In this document: positions 28,532 to 37,240 of the stretch, piece after piece | Layout of the letters: every line of letters begins with the position of its first letter | Numbering within the stretch: position 1 is the stretch's first letter | Assembly: GCF_000369625.1 (NCBI RefSeq) | Contig: NZ_KB850116.1 | Span: 57,051 to 103,500, forward strand | From: Acinetobacter variabilis | GTDB lineage: Bacteria; Pseudomonadota; Gammaproteobacteria; Pseudomonadales; Moraxellaceae | Direction of reading: 5' to 3' | DNA: 46,450 nucleotides | Made by a program: the position numbers and the translations under genes | Notes under the pieces: model-generated | Seen by the model: only the letters and a program-made list of their open reading frames with translations | Database searches by the model: none | What the model was told of the DNA's origin: nothing

Positions 28532-28912
28532 TTAGGCTAATTGATAAACACTATCTGGAAAGATTAAAAGAAAATATTTTTTAATTTCTGCTAATTCATT
28601 TAAGGCAGGTTCCCTTTCAAGCAGTTGAAATGTCCAAATAAGTACAGCCTGATGATTATCATAGCAAGTATTTACTCCAAGAAAATTAGCCATTCCATAA
28701 CTTCTATTGATGTTCATTTCTTTAATTAATTGATTTCCTAAGTCACGAGCTTGCTGGCTGATCAATAACTCATTTGGTAACACGGCGGTCATCTCCACAA
28801 AATAATCTAATGCAGGTTCAATCCTTATATTTAAAAAGTTATAATTTAGTTGAAATGGATAAAATATACTTTCTATAAGTTGTAATAACCTGCTGTAGGT
28901 TAATTTTAGCAA
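28532..28912 (-). CDS. Hypothetical protein
   Basis: 126 residues, not recognised. It has plausible coding composition (QLNYNFLNIRIEPALDYFVE, HQAVLIWTFQLLEREPALNE) and no membrane segment. It is divergent from the XRE gene at 28978, with 65 bases between starts, so the two may share a regulatory region. Confidence 0.5.
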   Translation of the reverse strand: MLKLTYSRLLQLIESIFYPFQLNYNFLNIRIEPALDYFVEMTAVLPNELLISQQARDLGNQLIKEMNINRSYGMANFLGVNTCYDNHQAVLIWTFQLLEREPALNELAEIKKYFLLIFPDSVYQLA

Positions 28913-28977
28913 AGTATTACTCAGTCAACAACTTCAAATAACCCACAGCAAGTTATTTTTTGTAAATTAATTTAAAT

Positions 28978-29199
28978 ATGATTACTTGTAAGTTATCTAG
29001 CCTCATGGGCGATAGAAAAATTTTAAAATTAAGTGAAGTGGTGCATGCAACAGGTATCAATCGCAACACGCTCACAAGTATGTATTATGACCGTGCTGTA
29101 CGTATTGAATTACCAGTCGCCGATAAGTTGTGTAAGTACTTTAACTGTACGATGAATGATTTGTTTGAGTTTAAGGAAGAAGTTGAAGAAAAAGATTAA
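28978..29199 (+). CDS. Small XRE/Cro-type regulator
   Basis: 73 residues made up almost entirely of a helix-turn-helix domain: KLSEVVHATGINRNTLTSMY, then a recognition helix and KLCKYFNCTMNDLFEF, the common pattern of Cro/CI-like regulators of mobile elements. It ends in an acidic tail (EFKEEVEEKD) that overlaps a tandem duplication. It may repress itself and the divergent hypothetical gene. Confidence 0.8.
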   Translation: MITCKLSSLMGDRKILKLSEVVHATGINRNTLTSMYYDRAVRIELPVADKLCKYFNCTMNDLFEFKEEVEEKD

Positions 29200-29267
29200 C
29201 TTAATACTTCGTTTGATAAGTTTTTCGAAGAAAAAGACTAGCCAATACTTAGTTTGATAAGTTTTTC
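29185..29267 (+). repeat. Imperfect 42-bp tandem duplication across a stop codon
   Basis: 29185-29226 and 29227-29267 are two imperfect copies (GAAGAAAAAGA...AATACTT.GTTTGATAAG then TTTTTC). The first copy carries the XRE gene's last codons and TAA. The second lies in non-coding DNA and has diverged at several positions. Confidence 0.8.
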
Positions 29268-29394
29268 TCTGCAGATCTAATATTGAATTTTATAAAATAT
29301 CATTACAAACAGATACTAATTTCATTACTTCTAAAATGAAATCAATCGAATGGTAGAGTTTTTTTGCTATTTGCATTTTAAGGTGGGATTTTGA

Positions 29395-30156
29395 GGCCTT
29401 GTTGCGCAAACCTACCGATAAGGTCTTATACAGCAATAGCCTACACCTAAATTTATCGTACACCGAATTGGTCATCCTACAATCATGCTTTGATCAATCA
29501 TGGTAATTTTACAATTTGGTTTGATACTAAGATTCAATGATATTCGCAGTCACAAGGAAAACATGGTCGAAATCAAACTTATTCTGACATAGCCATTCAG
29601 TGCTATCTCATGATTAAATCCTTATTTCGTCTTTCTGTATGCATGGTGACTGGCTTTGTCCAAAGCTTGATTAAACTTTGCGGATTAGATTGGACAGCTC
29701 TGGATTATTCAACCATTCGCAGAAGACAAAAGCATATTGATATTCAAATTAGCTATGAAAAGAGTTGCAATGGACTGCATCTACTCGTTGATTCCACGGA
29801 TTTGAAGTTCTTAGGTGAAGGTGAATGGAAACGTAAAAAGCATTAGCCGAAATATCGTCGCCAATGGCGTAAACTTCATATTGGTATAGATACTAAAACC
29901 CTGCTAGGTAGAACACTATGGAAAAAATGGTCAGGCTATCATCGCCGAAGTTTGGTCGAAACAAAGATGCACTGCATCAAATTATTAGGCGATAAATTAA
30001 TGGCAAGAAGCTTTCCTAGTCAGATGAGTGAAATTCATGCTCGCGTAGCAGTCCTCAACAGATTTATGGAATTAGGCCGACCTAATACCCGAGTTGTAAC
30101 TTAAATTTGAGTTGCTTAGGAAAACTCAATCTTTAAAGGCTTTATGCAACAAAGAA
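29395..30156 (+). mobile_element. Decayed IS5-family copy with internal deletion
   Basis: It is related along its length to the intact element at 44903-45941. The left end GGCCTTGTTGCGCAAACC and right end CTTTATGCAACAAAG are mutated terminal repeats. The transposase frame is broken by stops (for example after KRKKH near 29845) and lacks about 258 bases: the sequence jumps from TAAAACCCT to TAGGTAGAACAC near 29902. The longest surviving frame (29610-29846) retains the first Asp region (LLVDSTDLKF). It cannot move unaided. It abuts the ISL3 element's left flank. Confidence 0.85.
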
Positions 30157-30349
30157 CTTCGAAATTGATTTATGGATTATGAGCACCCTAAGGGCTTATA
30201 ATTCAAAATATTTTCAATTATGGGGTGGTGAATTTTGGATAAGGTGAAAGCAAAAAAAATAGGGTAAGCGGATTAAATGGTTGATCTTACCTTTGCATGA
30301 GAGTGAGGCAAACCGGCATCTCATCGGATTATCTGGTTGGCACTCCAAC

Positions 30350-30757
30350 CTACTGCTGATGCATGCTTCCCTCGCTAATTCCAGCAAGAACCCCACACGC
30401 CTTAACTTCCCGGTCATCGTTGCAACGCGCTCTTAGTGAAACGAGTTGTTTCTCAAGCGCCTGTAGAGCGGTTATCTGCGAGCGCACATGAGAGATGTGA
30501 TCATCGAGCAAGGCATTGACAGCGGTACAGGACTGATAAGGGTCGTCCTGATAGCGCTTTAGTTCGTGAATTTCTGCCAGTGACAGATCCAGGATGCGGC
30601 AGCGACGAATAAAGGCCAGCCGCTCAACGTGTTTCTCGGTATAGACACGGTAACCGTTCTCCTGCCGACCAGGCGGCGGCAACAAGCCCTGCCGTTCGTA
30701 GAAGCGGATCGTCTGTGTATCTACCCCTACTGACTGTGCCAACTGACCAATACGCAT
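30350..30757 (-). CDS. MerR-family metal-responsive regulator (CadR/PbrR-like)
   Basis: About 135 residues from the preferred start (MRIGQLAQSVGVDTQTIRFY); an upstream ATG adds five residues. The winged helix-turn-helix is at the N-terminus, with the dimer helix at about 80-115. Metal-binding cysteines are in the pattern of Cd/Pb sensors: one Cys near residue 77 (QSCTAV), one at RCNDDRE and one at KACGVL. It is divergent from the efflux gene and should activate it from the shared promoter when metal binds. Specificity (Cd, Pb or Zn) cannot be fixed from sequence alone. Confidence 0.87.
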   Translation of the reverse strand: MRIGQLAQSVGVDTQTIRFYERQGLLPPPGRQENGYRVYTEKHVERLAFIRRCRILDLSLAEIHELKRYQDDPYQSCTAVNALLDDHISHVRSQITALQALEKQLVSLRARCNDDREVKACGVLAGISEGSMHQQ

Positions 30758-30788
30758 CGGGTTCCTCCGCAACGGATTCTCTACGCTA

Positions 30789-30819
30789 TTGACATTATAG
30801 CTACTATATAGTTTTAAAT
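30789..30819 (+). promoter_or_regulatory. MerR-type promoter of the efflux gene
   Basis: TTGACA at 30789-30794 and TTAAAT at 30814-30819 are separated by 19 bases, the over-long spacing typical of MerR-activated promoters. The spacer holds a TATAG/CTATA dyad (TATAGCTACTATATAG) as the probable operator. It lies between the divergent merR and efflux genes. Confidence 0.65.
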
Positions 30820-30852
30820 GAAAACCCGATCACATTCAAGTGGAGTCATATC

Positions 30853-31749
30853 ATGAGTAAAAACTGCGGAGGCCCCTGTGGCGACCATGCAAGGCCTGCG
30901 GCGGATACCGATATGCAGGCCTCCTCCGATGCGTCGGGGGAATGGGTCAGTGTTTATGCCGTGCCGAAGATGGACTGTCCATCAGAAGAGCGCATGATTC
31001 GCCTGGCCCTGAACGGCGTTGAGGGGATTCGGGCACTGTCCTTCGACTTGTCGAACCGCCGGTTGAAGGTCGTGCATGACGGTGAGGTCGAGCCCGTCAC
31101 CTCGAAACTGAAGACCTTGGGGCTAGGCGCCTCGCTTCAGGAAACCGTCGCTGCAAATCCGGAGACCATCAAGGCCGCCGAGTTTTCGGCAGCTTCTGCT
31201 AAGCAAGAATCCGGGACCCTGCGCTGGTTGCTCGGCATCAATGCACTTCTGTTCGTGGTGGAAATGACTGCCGGTCTGATCGCCCGGTCCACCGGCCTGA
31301 TTGGAGAATCCCTGGACAATTTTGCCGATGCGGCGGTGTACGGGCTTGCCCTTTATGCGGTTGGACATAGCGTGAAAATGCAGGTACGTGCCGCGCATCT
31401 TGCTGGTGTACTGCAACTGATCTTGGCTGTGGGCGTACTCATAGAGGTGGTGAGACGCTTTGTATTCGGTAGTGAGCCTGAATCGCTGGTGATGATGGCT
31501 ATCGCATTCGTCGCATTGATTGCCAATACCAGTTGTCTGCTGCTCATATCCAAACATCGGGAGGGCGGGGCGCACATGAAGGCAAGCTGGATATTCTCGG
31601 CCAACGACGTGGTGATCAACCTGGGGGTCATCACCGCCGGCGCTCTGGTCGCGTGGACCGGGTCCAATTATCCGGATCTGATTATCGGCACCATCGCGGG
31701 GGTAATTGTACTTAACGGTGCTAGACGCATTCTGGCGCTCAAGGATTAA
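30853..31749 (+). CDS. Cation diffusion facilitator with N-terminal metal-binding domain
   Basis: 298 residues. An N-terminal HMA-like domain (PKMDCPSEERMIRLALNGVE, about 37-95) precedes a CDF transporter core with about six helices. Metal-site residues are in GESLDNFADAAVYG near residue 155 and SANDVVINLGVI near 250. It exports divalent metal (Zn, Cd or Pb class) from the cytoplasm by proton antiport. It ends three bases before lspA and is the passenger efflux gene of ISPpu12-like elements. Confidence 0.87.
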   Translation: MSKNCGGPCGDHARPAADTDMQASSDASGEWVSVYAVPKMDCPSEERMIRLALNGVEGIRALSFDLSNRRLKVVHDGEVEPVTSKLKTLGLGASLQETVAANPETIKAAEFSAASAKQESGTLRWLLGINALLFVVEMTAGLIARSTGLIGESLDNFADAAVYGLALYAVGHSVKMQVRAAHLAGVLQLILAVGVLIEVVRRFVFGSEPESLVMMAIAFVALIANTSCLLLISKHREGGAHMKASWIFSANDVVINLGVITAGALVAWTGSNYPDLIIGTIAGVIVLNGARRILALKD

Positions 31750-31752
31750 GCA

Positions 31753-32265
31753 ATGTCCATTTTTGGCAAACATCTGTCACCGTACGCTCTGTTGTCCATA
31801 TCGGGCCTGCTGGCAGCGTCTGATCAGGCCATAAAATGGCTGGTGCAACAATCAATGGCATATGGCGAGTCTATTTCAGTGACCTCATTCTTTAACTGGG
31901 TACACGTATGGAATACCGGTGCCGCATTCAGTCTTTTTGCGAATGGTGGAGGCTGGCAGCGCTACTTTTTTATCGGAATCGCGGTAGTGGTCTCGATTTT
32001 TCTGATCAAGCTGATCCTTGAAAATCGTCATAAAGGAGAAGCCATCGCTTACAGTCTTATCCTCGGTGGCGCCATGGGCAACCTGATTGACCGGGTCTTT
32101 CGCGGCTATGTTGTGGATTCCTTTGATTTCTATTGGCGAGACTGGCATTGGCCGGCCTTCAACCTGGCTGATATTGCAATTGTCCTCGGTGCCTTACTTT
32201 TAGTTTCCAGCAGCTTGTTGGGTAAAAAAGCAAACACCAATGCCGAGTCGGATGGATCTGACTGA
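31753..32265 (+). CDS. lspA: Lipoprotein signal peptidase (signal peptidase II)
   Basis: 170 residues with four membrane helices. The catalytic aspartates are in GNLIDRVFRGYVVDSFDF and FNLADIAIVLG. The enzyme cleaves prolipoprotein signal peptides before the lipidated Cys. This is a mobile passenger copy next to metal-efflux genes; the chromosome should carry its own. Its job in the element is unexplained, though metal-resistance operons often include lspA. Confidence 0.93.
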   Translation: MSIFGKHLSPYALLSISGLLAASDQAIKWLVQQSMAYGESISVTSFFNWVHVWNTGAAFSLFANGGGWQRYFFIGIAVVVSIFLIKLILENRHKGEAIAYSLILGGAMGNLIDRVFRGYVVDSFDFYWRDWHWPAFNLADIAIVLGALLLVSSSLLGKKANTNAESDGSD

Positions 32266-32286
32266 CACCTACGCCTATACAACACC

Positions 32287-33576
32287 ATGACCGAACTTCC
32301 CGACAACATCCTTCACCTGCCGCAATACCAAGTACTGGGCTGCAAATCAACCGACGACGAAATGCACTTCCAGGTGGACGTGCCCGATCCCATCGCCTGC
32401 GAGGAATGCGGCGTGCAGGGTGAGTTCGTACGGTTCGGCAAGCGTGACGTTCCCTATCGTGATCTGCCCATCCACGGCAAGCGGGTCACTCTCTGGGTGG
32501 TCCGCCGCCGATACACCTGCCGGGCCTGCAAGACAACATTCAGGCCCCAGCTACCGGAGATGGTGGACGGATTCCGTATGACACTGCGGCTGCATGAGTA
32601 CGTGGAGAAGGAATCCTTCAACCACCCCTACACCTTTGTGGCGGCACAGACCGGCCTGGACGAGAAGACGGTGCGCGACATCTTCAACGCCCGCGCCGAG
32701 TTGCTGGGGCGCTGGCACCGCTTCGAGACGCCCCGCATCCTGGGCATTGACGAGCTATACCTGAACAAGCGCTACCGCTGCATTCTGACCAACATTGAGG
32801 AGCGAACCCTGCTCGACCTGCTGGCCACCCGCCGCCAGGACGTGGTGACCAACTACCTGATGAAGCTGAAAGACCGGCAGAAGGTCGAGATCGTCAGCAT
32901 GGACATGTGGAACCCCTACCGGGCAGCGGTCAAGGCTGTGCTGCCCCAGGCCCGTATCGTGGTCGATAAGTTCCATGTGGTGCGCATGGCCAACGATGCC
33001 CTAGAGAGAGTGCGCAAGGACCTCAGAAAGGAGCTGAAACCGTCCCAGAGCCGGACTCTCAAGGGAGACCGGAAAATCCTGCTGAAACGCGCTCACGAAG
33101 TCTCAGACCGGGAGCGCCTCATCATGGAGACCTGGACAGGCGCGTTCCCGCAACTGCTGGCCGCCTACGAGCACAAGGAGCGCTTCTACGGCATCTGGGA
33201 CGCCACCACACGGCTCCAGGCAGAAGCCGCTCTGGACGAGTGGATAGCCACCATCCCGAAGGGCCAAAAGGAAGTCTGGAGCGATCTGGTCAGGGCAGTG
33301 GGAAACTGGCGCGAAGAGACCATGACCTACTTCGAGACGGACATGCCCGTCACCAACGCTTACACGGAGTCCATCAACCGACTGGCCAAGGACAAGAACC
33401 GTGAAGGGCGCGGTTACTCCTTCGAGGTGATGCGGGCACGAATGCTCTACACCACGAAGCACAAGAAGAAGGCACCGACTGCGAAGGTCTCTCCTTTCTA
33501 CAAGAAAACCATCGGTTACGGACTGCCGGACTTCGCAGAGGAACTCAACTACGGAGTCGATCTATCAACCATCTGA
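32287..33576 (+). CDS. tnpA: ISL3-family transposase
   Basis: 429 residues. The N-terminal zinc finger has two CxxC pairs (CEECGVQGEF and CRACKTTF). A helix-turn-helix and the DDE domain follow: first Asp in ILGIDELYL near 156, second in IVVDKFHVV near 226, and Glu in TNAYTESINRLAKDKN near 360. It is intact, so the element may be active. It lies 21 bases after lspA and 35 bases before the right inverted repeat. Confidence 0.93.
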   Translation: MTELPDNILHLPQYQVLGCKSTDDEMHFQVDVPDPIACEECGVQGEFVRFGKRDVPYRDLPIHGKRVTLWVVRRRYTCRACKTTFRPQLPEMVDGFRMTLRLHEYVEKESFNHPYTFVAAQTGLDEKTVRDIFNARAELLGRWHRFETPRILGIDELYLNKRYRCILTNIEERTLLDLLATRRQDVVTNYLMKLKDRQKVEIVSMDMWNPYRAAVKAVLPQARIVVDKFHVVRMANDALERVRKDLRKELKPSQSRTLKGDRKILLKRAHEVSDRERLIMETWTGAFPQLLAAYEHKERFYGIWDATTRLQAEAALDEWIATIPKGQKEVWSDLVRAVGNWREETMTYFETDMPVTNAYTESINRLAKDKNREGRGYSFEVMRARMLYTTKHKKKAPTAKVSPFYKKTIGYGLPDFAEELNYGVDLSTI

Positions 33577-33746
33577 GGGTGGTATCAGATTGATGGGGTG
33601 AAGGTGCCCCATCAACCATTAAATCCGTATACCCCATTTTTTGACATATTAGATTTTTGATGTGGGGAAATATTACATTTGAGACTATTTAAAAATTTTA
33701 TACATCTATAAAAACTATTGATGGCTACAAGCTGATCATTTTATTT

Positions 33747-33881
33747 AATGAGAATTATTATTATCTTTTTGTATCTTTACTGAGCAATATTCCTTGTTAA
33801 ACAAAATAAATTCAATGATTTAGTGTTGTTTTTCTAGGTTCTTTTATAGAATTGAAATAGTAAATGATAATAATTATCATT
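33747..33881 (+). promoter_or_regulatory. Fur-controlled promoter of the siderophore operon
   Basis: A perfect 19-bp Fur-type palindrome, AATGATAATAATTATCATT, covers 33863-33881. It overlaps the spacer and -10 of a good promoter: TTGAAA at 33852-33857, 17 bases, TATCAT at 33875-33880. A second weaker Fur-like site, AATGAGAATTATTATTATC, lies at 33747-33765. Repression by iron-loaded Fur is expected. The rest of 33636-33981 shows nothing else. Confidence 0.85.
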
Positions 33882-33981
33882 AGTTCTATTTTAACTACAA
33901 ACTCCCTTGTACTTAAGATGTGTTTCAGGCCTAAAACATTTCGAAAAACAAATTAACTCTTTTGAAAGAGGATATCGACAG

Positions 33982-35766
33982 ATGCATTCACTTGCTAATC
34001 GGTTGGCGTTACAACATTTCGTCAATGCATATACGCAAGAAACTGGCAAAGGTCACTTGCTTCATAAAAGTCAGCAATCTCTTCAACTACAGACGTTTAG
34101 CCAAGGTTTGACGCTGTTATCAATACCGATTACCTCTATTCAAGCACGTTGCTTTTTCCCTTTATCTTATGTGAGCTGTGTGGGGCGACATCGCTTAGCA
34201 GATCTTCCGCAAATTATCATCGATGAAAAAATTAAGGTATTTAGTCCTGTAGCAATTGTTGGGTTGTTGCTAGAAGAACTTGTTCAAGAAGCCGCTGTTC
34301 ATCTAGATGCTGCTTCATTAGTTGAAAAATGGATTCAAAGTCGAGATGCGCTACAACAGTTTTTACAAAATCGTGAATATGAATTTGATGATTTAGTAAA
34401 AGCAGGGCAAAGCTTTATTGAAACAGAGCAAGCTTTGATTTTAGGGCATAGTATGCATCCCGCGCCAAAAAGTAGGACAGGCTTTGTTCATGAAGATTGG
34501 TTAAACTTTTCTCCTGAAAATAAAGGTAAGACTCAACTTCATTATTGGCTAGTGCACCAAGATTATATTGCAGAAGGTAGTGCGACTGATGAACCTATTT
34601 CAGCGCAATTAAAAACTGCGTTACAGTGGTATTTATCTGAAAGTGATCTCAATTTATTAAAGACACATGCGGAATATAAGTTACTTCCTTTACATCCATG
34701 GCAAGCGCGTTATTTACAGGGCAAAGCTTGGTTTGAACGATTAAAGCAAACAGGGCAACTGATTGATTTGGGCTTGCGTGGTTGGCAATTCTCTCCAACC
34801 ACTTCCATACGCACATTAGCGAGCTTCAATGCACCTTGGATGATGAAGCCGTCACTTTCAGTGATGATTACCAATTCTATTCGAGTGAATTTGGCCAAAG
34901 AATGTCATCGTGGTGAATTGACACATCGTCTGTGGCATAGTGAGTTTGGGCAAAATATTCTTAAACAGTGTCCAAGTCTAAAAGCAGTCAATGATCCAGC
35001 TTGGATCGCTTTAAAAATCGATGATGAAGTGATCAATGAAAGTATTTGTATTTTCCGAGATCAACCATTCCATCCACAACAACAAGTCACTTGTATCGCA
35101 TCTTTGTGCCAAGATCATCCGATCAAGCCTTTAAATCGTTTTAATGCCTTATTTGCAAAAATTGCGAAAGCCCATCCTGATGCTGAAGTTTCAGAGATTG
35201 CTTCAGATTGGTTTAATCGGTTCCTCGAAGTCAGTTTGCAGCCTTTGATGTATCTATACCATCGTTATGGTATGGCATTTGAGTCACATCAACAAAATGT
35301 ATTATTAGAACTCGAAAACCATTTTCCTAAAACTTTATGGTTACGTGATAACCAAGGTTTTTATTATATTGAAGAATTTGCCACTGAAATTCTGCAAGCA
35401 CTTCCTGAACTGAAAGAAAAAGCCTTTGCGGTAGGTCCGAAAGCTTTTGTTGATGAACGTTTTAGTTATTATTTCTTTGGCAATACTTTGTTCGGGATTA
35501 TTAATGCCATCGGTGCAACAGGCTATATCACTGAAGATGAATTGTTAGCGCATCTAACTGGATTTTTAGAAGAGCAATTACAGCAATATCCTGAGAGTAC
35601 CTTAATACAAGGACTACTGTTCAATTCAACGCTGCCTTATAAAGGCAACTTGCTGACACGTTTGCATGAATTAGACGAGTTGATCGCACCTGTAGAAAAT
35701 CAATCTGTTTACGTGCAACTGCCAAATCCACTGCGTATTTCACAGAAGGATGTCAGTTATGCTTGA
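33982..35766 (+). CDS. acbA: IucA/IucC-family NIS siderophore synthetase, first copy
   Basis: 594 residues from ATG 33982, preferred because AGAGGA lies 10 bases upstream; a TTG start at 33907 is less likely. It has the IucA/IucC adenylating fold: LGHSMHPAPKSRTGF near residue 155 (ATP loop), HPWQARYLQGKAWF, SPTTSIRTL, and the C-terminal FhuF-like part (LMYLYHRYGMAFESHQQNVL). It condenses citrate with a hydroxamate amine. Gene order through the eight-gene cluster matches my recollection of the A. haemolyticus acinetoferrin genes acbABCD-actBCAD; the symbol rests on that. Confidence 0.8.
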   Translation: MHSLANRLALQHFVNAYTQETGKGHLLHKSQQSLQLQTFSQGLTLLSIPITSIQARCFFPLSYVSCVGRHRLADLPQIIIDEKIKVFSPVAIVGLLLEELVQEAAVHLDAASLVEKWIQSRDALQQFLQNREYEFDDLVKAGQSFIETEQALILGHSMHPAPKSRTGFVHEDWLNFSPENKGKTQLHYWLVHQDYIAEGSATDEPISAQLKTALQWYLSESDLNLLKTHAEYKLLPLHPWQARYLQGKAWFERLKQTGQLIDLGLRGWQFSPTTSIRTLASFNAPWMMKPSLSVMITNSIRVNLAKECHRGELTHRLWHSEFGQNILKQCPSLKAVNDPAWIALKIDDEVINESICIFRDQPFHPQQQVTCIASLCQDHPIKPLNRFNALFAKIAKAHPDAEVSEIASDWFNRFLEVSLQPLMYLYHRYGMAFESHQQNVLLELENHFPKTLWLRDNQGFYYIEEFATEILQALPELKEKAFAVGPKAFVDERFSYYFFGNTLFGIINAIGATGYITEDELLAHLTGFLEEQLQQYPESTLIQGLLFNSTLPYKGNLLTRLHELDELIAPVENQSVYVQLPNPLRISQKDVSYA

Positions 35767-37240
35767 TTTTATTGGAATTGGTCTAGGACCTTTTAATTTA
35801 AGTCTTGCTAGTTTGCTACAAAACAAAAGCTCACTCGATTACGTATTTTTTGAGCAAAAGGCGCAATTTGATTGGCATGCAGGTATGCAACTACCTAATA
35901 CGGTATTACAAGTGCCATTTATGGCAGATTTAGTCTCGATGGTTGATCCAACCAGTCCATTTAGTTTTTTGAATTATCTGCGTCATCAGCAACGTTTGTA
36001 TAAGTTTTACTTTTTAGAGCAGCCACATATTCCACGTTGTGAATACAACCACTATTGCCAATGGGTTGCAGAACAACTTGATTGTATCGAATACCAGTCG
36101 CAGGTTCTAAAGATTGAACCTCAAACGATAGGTTTTAAAGTAGTCGTTGAATCAAACGGTGTTCAGCAAAGTTATTTATGCCGTCATTTAGTGATTGGAA
36201 GTGGTAATGTGCCATATTTGCCTGAATGTTTGGCAAAGATTCAGAAAGTCCGTCCACAACAATGTCTGCATTCAGCACAGTATATGACGCATGCCGATAC
36301 AGATTTACATGGCGATGTGGTCGTACTTGGTTCTGGACAATCTGCAGCTGAAGTGTTTATCGACTTATTTGATGAACAGCAAGATACTGTTAATCATCAG
36401 TTTGATTTGCATTGGTTTACTCGTTCTCAAGGTTTCTTCCCGATGGAGTATGCGCCATTAGGTTTGGAACATTTTAGTCCAGATTATGCACAGCATTTTT
36501 ATGATTTGACTGCGCAGCAAAAGGAACAGCAGTTAAAGCAACAAGCCTTGTTATACAAGGGAATTAGTGCAAAAACCATTCGGGAAATTTATCAAAGACT
36601 TTATCACCGCAGTATTGCAGGTCAAAGCTTACAGACACATTTACATAGTCAATGTGATTTGAAAGATGCAGAAGCATTGGATACACAAAAAATCCGACTG
36701 CATTTCCAGCATCGTGCTACAGCTCAGTCTTTTCATCTCGACTGTGATTTTCTTGTAGCCGCGACGGGTTATTTCACACCTGATTTTGGTTTTATGCAGT
36801 TGCTCAAGCCATACATCGAGTTTGATCATAAACAGCGTTGGCAGATTACAGACGACTATCGTGTTGTACATCGGCTGAATGGTCATATTTTTGTTCAAAA
36901 TCAGGAAATGCATAGTCATGGTGTCGGCACACCTGATTTAGGTCTTGGTGCTTATCGTGCAGCAAAGATCATTAATCAATTGCTTGCTGAGCCTCTTTAT
37001 GAATTAGGCAATCAAGCGCAGACATTCCAACACTTTAATCTCTCTCAAAATCCAAAAATTTGTATGGCAGATGACAAAGCACAATCAAACGAGTGCCTTT
37101 GCGAAAATTCTCCCAATAAAAACCATTCAATTTTCAAGAAAACAGAACAGAACGTGATGACGGCGCATCCTAATCGTCGTGGTGCAAACACACATACACA
37201 AACTGCTTCTGTACATTCAACATATGAGAAACTGATATGA
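35759..37240 (+). CDS. acbB: Siderophore N-monooxygenase (IucD/RhbE-like)
   Basis: About 493 residues from ATG 35759, preferred because AGAAGG lies nine bases upstream; the ATG at 35750 sits directly on that site. It overlaps the previous gene. FAD binding is shown by FIGIGLGPFNLSLA, NADPH binding by VVLGSGQSAAEVFIDLF near 190, and the family ATGYFTP near 335. It hydroxylates the primary amine of a diamine, probably 1,3-diaminopropane by analogy with acinetoferrin. The last ~55 residues are a polar, probably disordered tail (NRRGANTHTQTASVHS) that is unusual for the family. Confidence 0.83.
   Translation: MLDFIGIGLGPFNLSLASLLQNKSSLDYVFFEQKAQFDWHAGMQLPNTVLQVPFMADLVSMVDPTSPFSFLNYLRHQQRLYKFYFLEQPHIPRCEYNHYCQWVAEQLDCIEYQSQVLKIEPQTIGFKVVVESNGVQQSYLCRHLVIGSGNVPYLPECLAKIQKVRPQQCLHSAQYMTHADTDLHGDVVVLGSGQSAAEVFIDLFDEQQDTVNHQFDLHWFTRSQGFFPMEYAPLGLEHFSPDYAQHFYDLTAQQKEQQLKQQALLYKGISAKTIREIYQRLYHRSIAGQSLQTHLHSQCDLKDAEALDTQKIRLHFQHRATAQSFHLDCDFLVAATGYFTPDFGFMQLLKPYIEFDHKQRWQITDDYRVVHRLNGHIFVQNQEMHSHGVGTPDLGLGAYRAAKIINQLLAEPLYELGNQAQTFQHFNLSQNPKICMADDKAQSNECLCENSPNKNHSIFKKTEQNVMTAHPNRRGANTHTQTASVHSTYEKLI

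Larger units (their letters stand above)
30261..33635 (+). mobile_element. ISPpu12-like ISL3-family element with metal-efflux passengers
   Basis: Imperfect terminal inverted repeats are visible: 30261-30285 (AGGGTAAGCGGATTAAATGG, then TTGAT) and 33611-33635 (the complement of GGGGTATACGGATTTAATGG, then TTGAT). Between them lie merR (-), a cation-efflux gene, lspA and an ISL3 transposase, the order known for ISPpu12. The length of about 3.37 kb fits my recollection of that element. The interior is visibly GC-rich against AT-rich flanks, indicating transfer from a high-GC donor. No clear 8-bp target duplication is seen; both flanks are homopolymeric A/T runs. Confidence 0.87.

Noticed and set aside
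31123..31773. Long - strand frame opposite the cation-efflux gene
   Set aside because: High GC content creates long antisense frames; the + strand has clear CDF and HMA motifs.
33103..33462. - strand frame opposite the ISL3 transposase
   Set aside because: Shadow of the transposase in GC-rich DNA, with no domain content.
33907..33981. Upstream TTG start for the first siderophore synthetase
   Set aside because: It lies close behind the promoter and lacks a ribosome site; ATG 33982 has AGAGGA at good spacing and begins where IucA/C proteins usually do.
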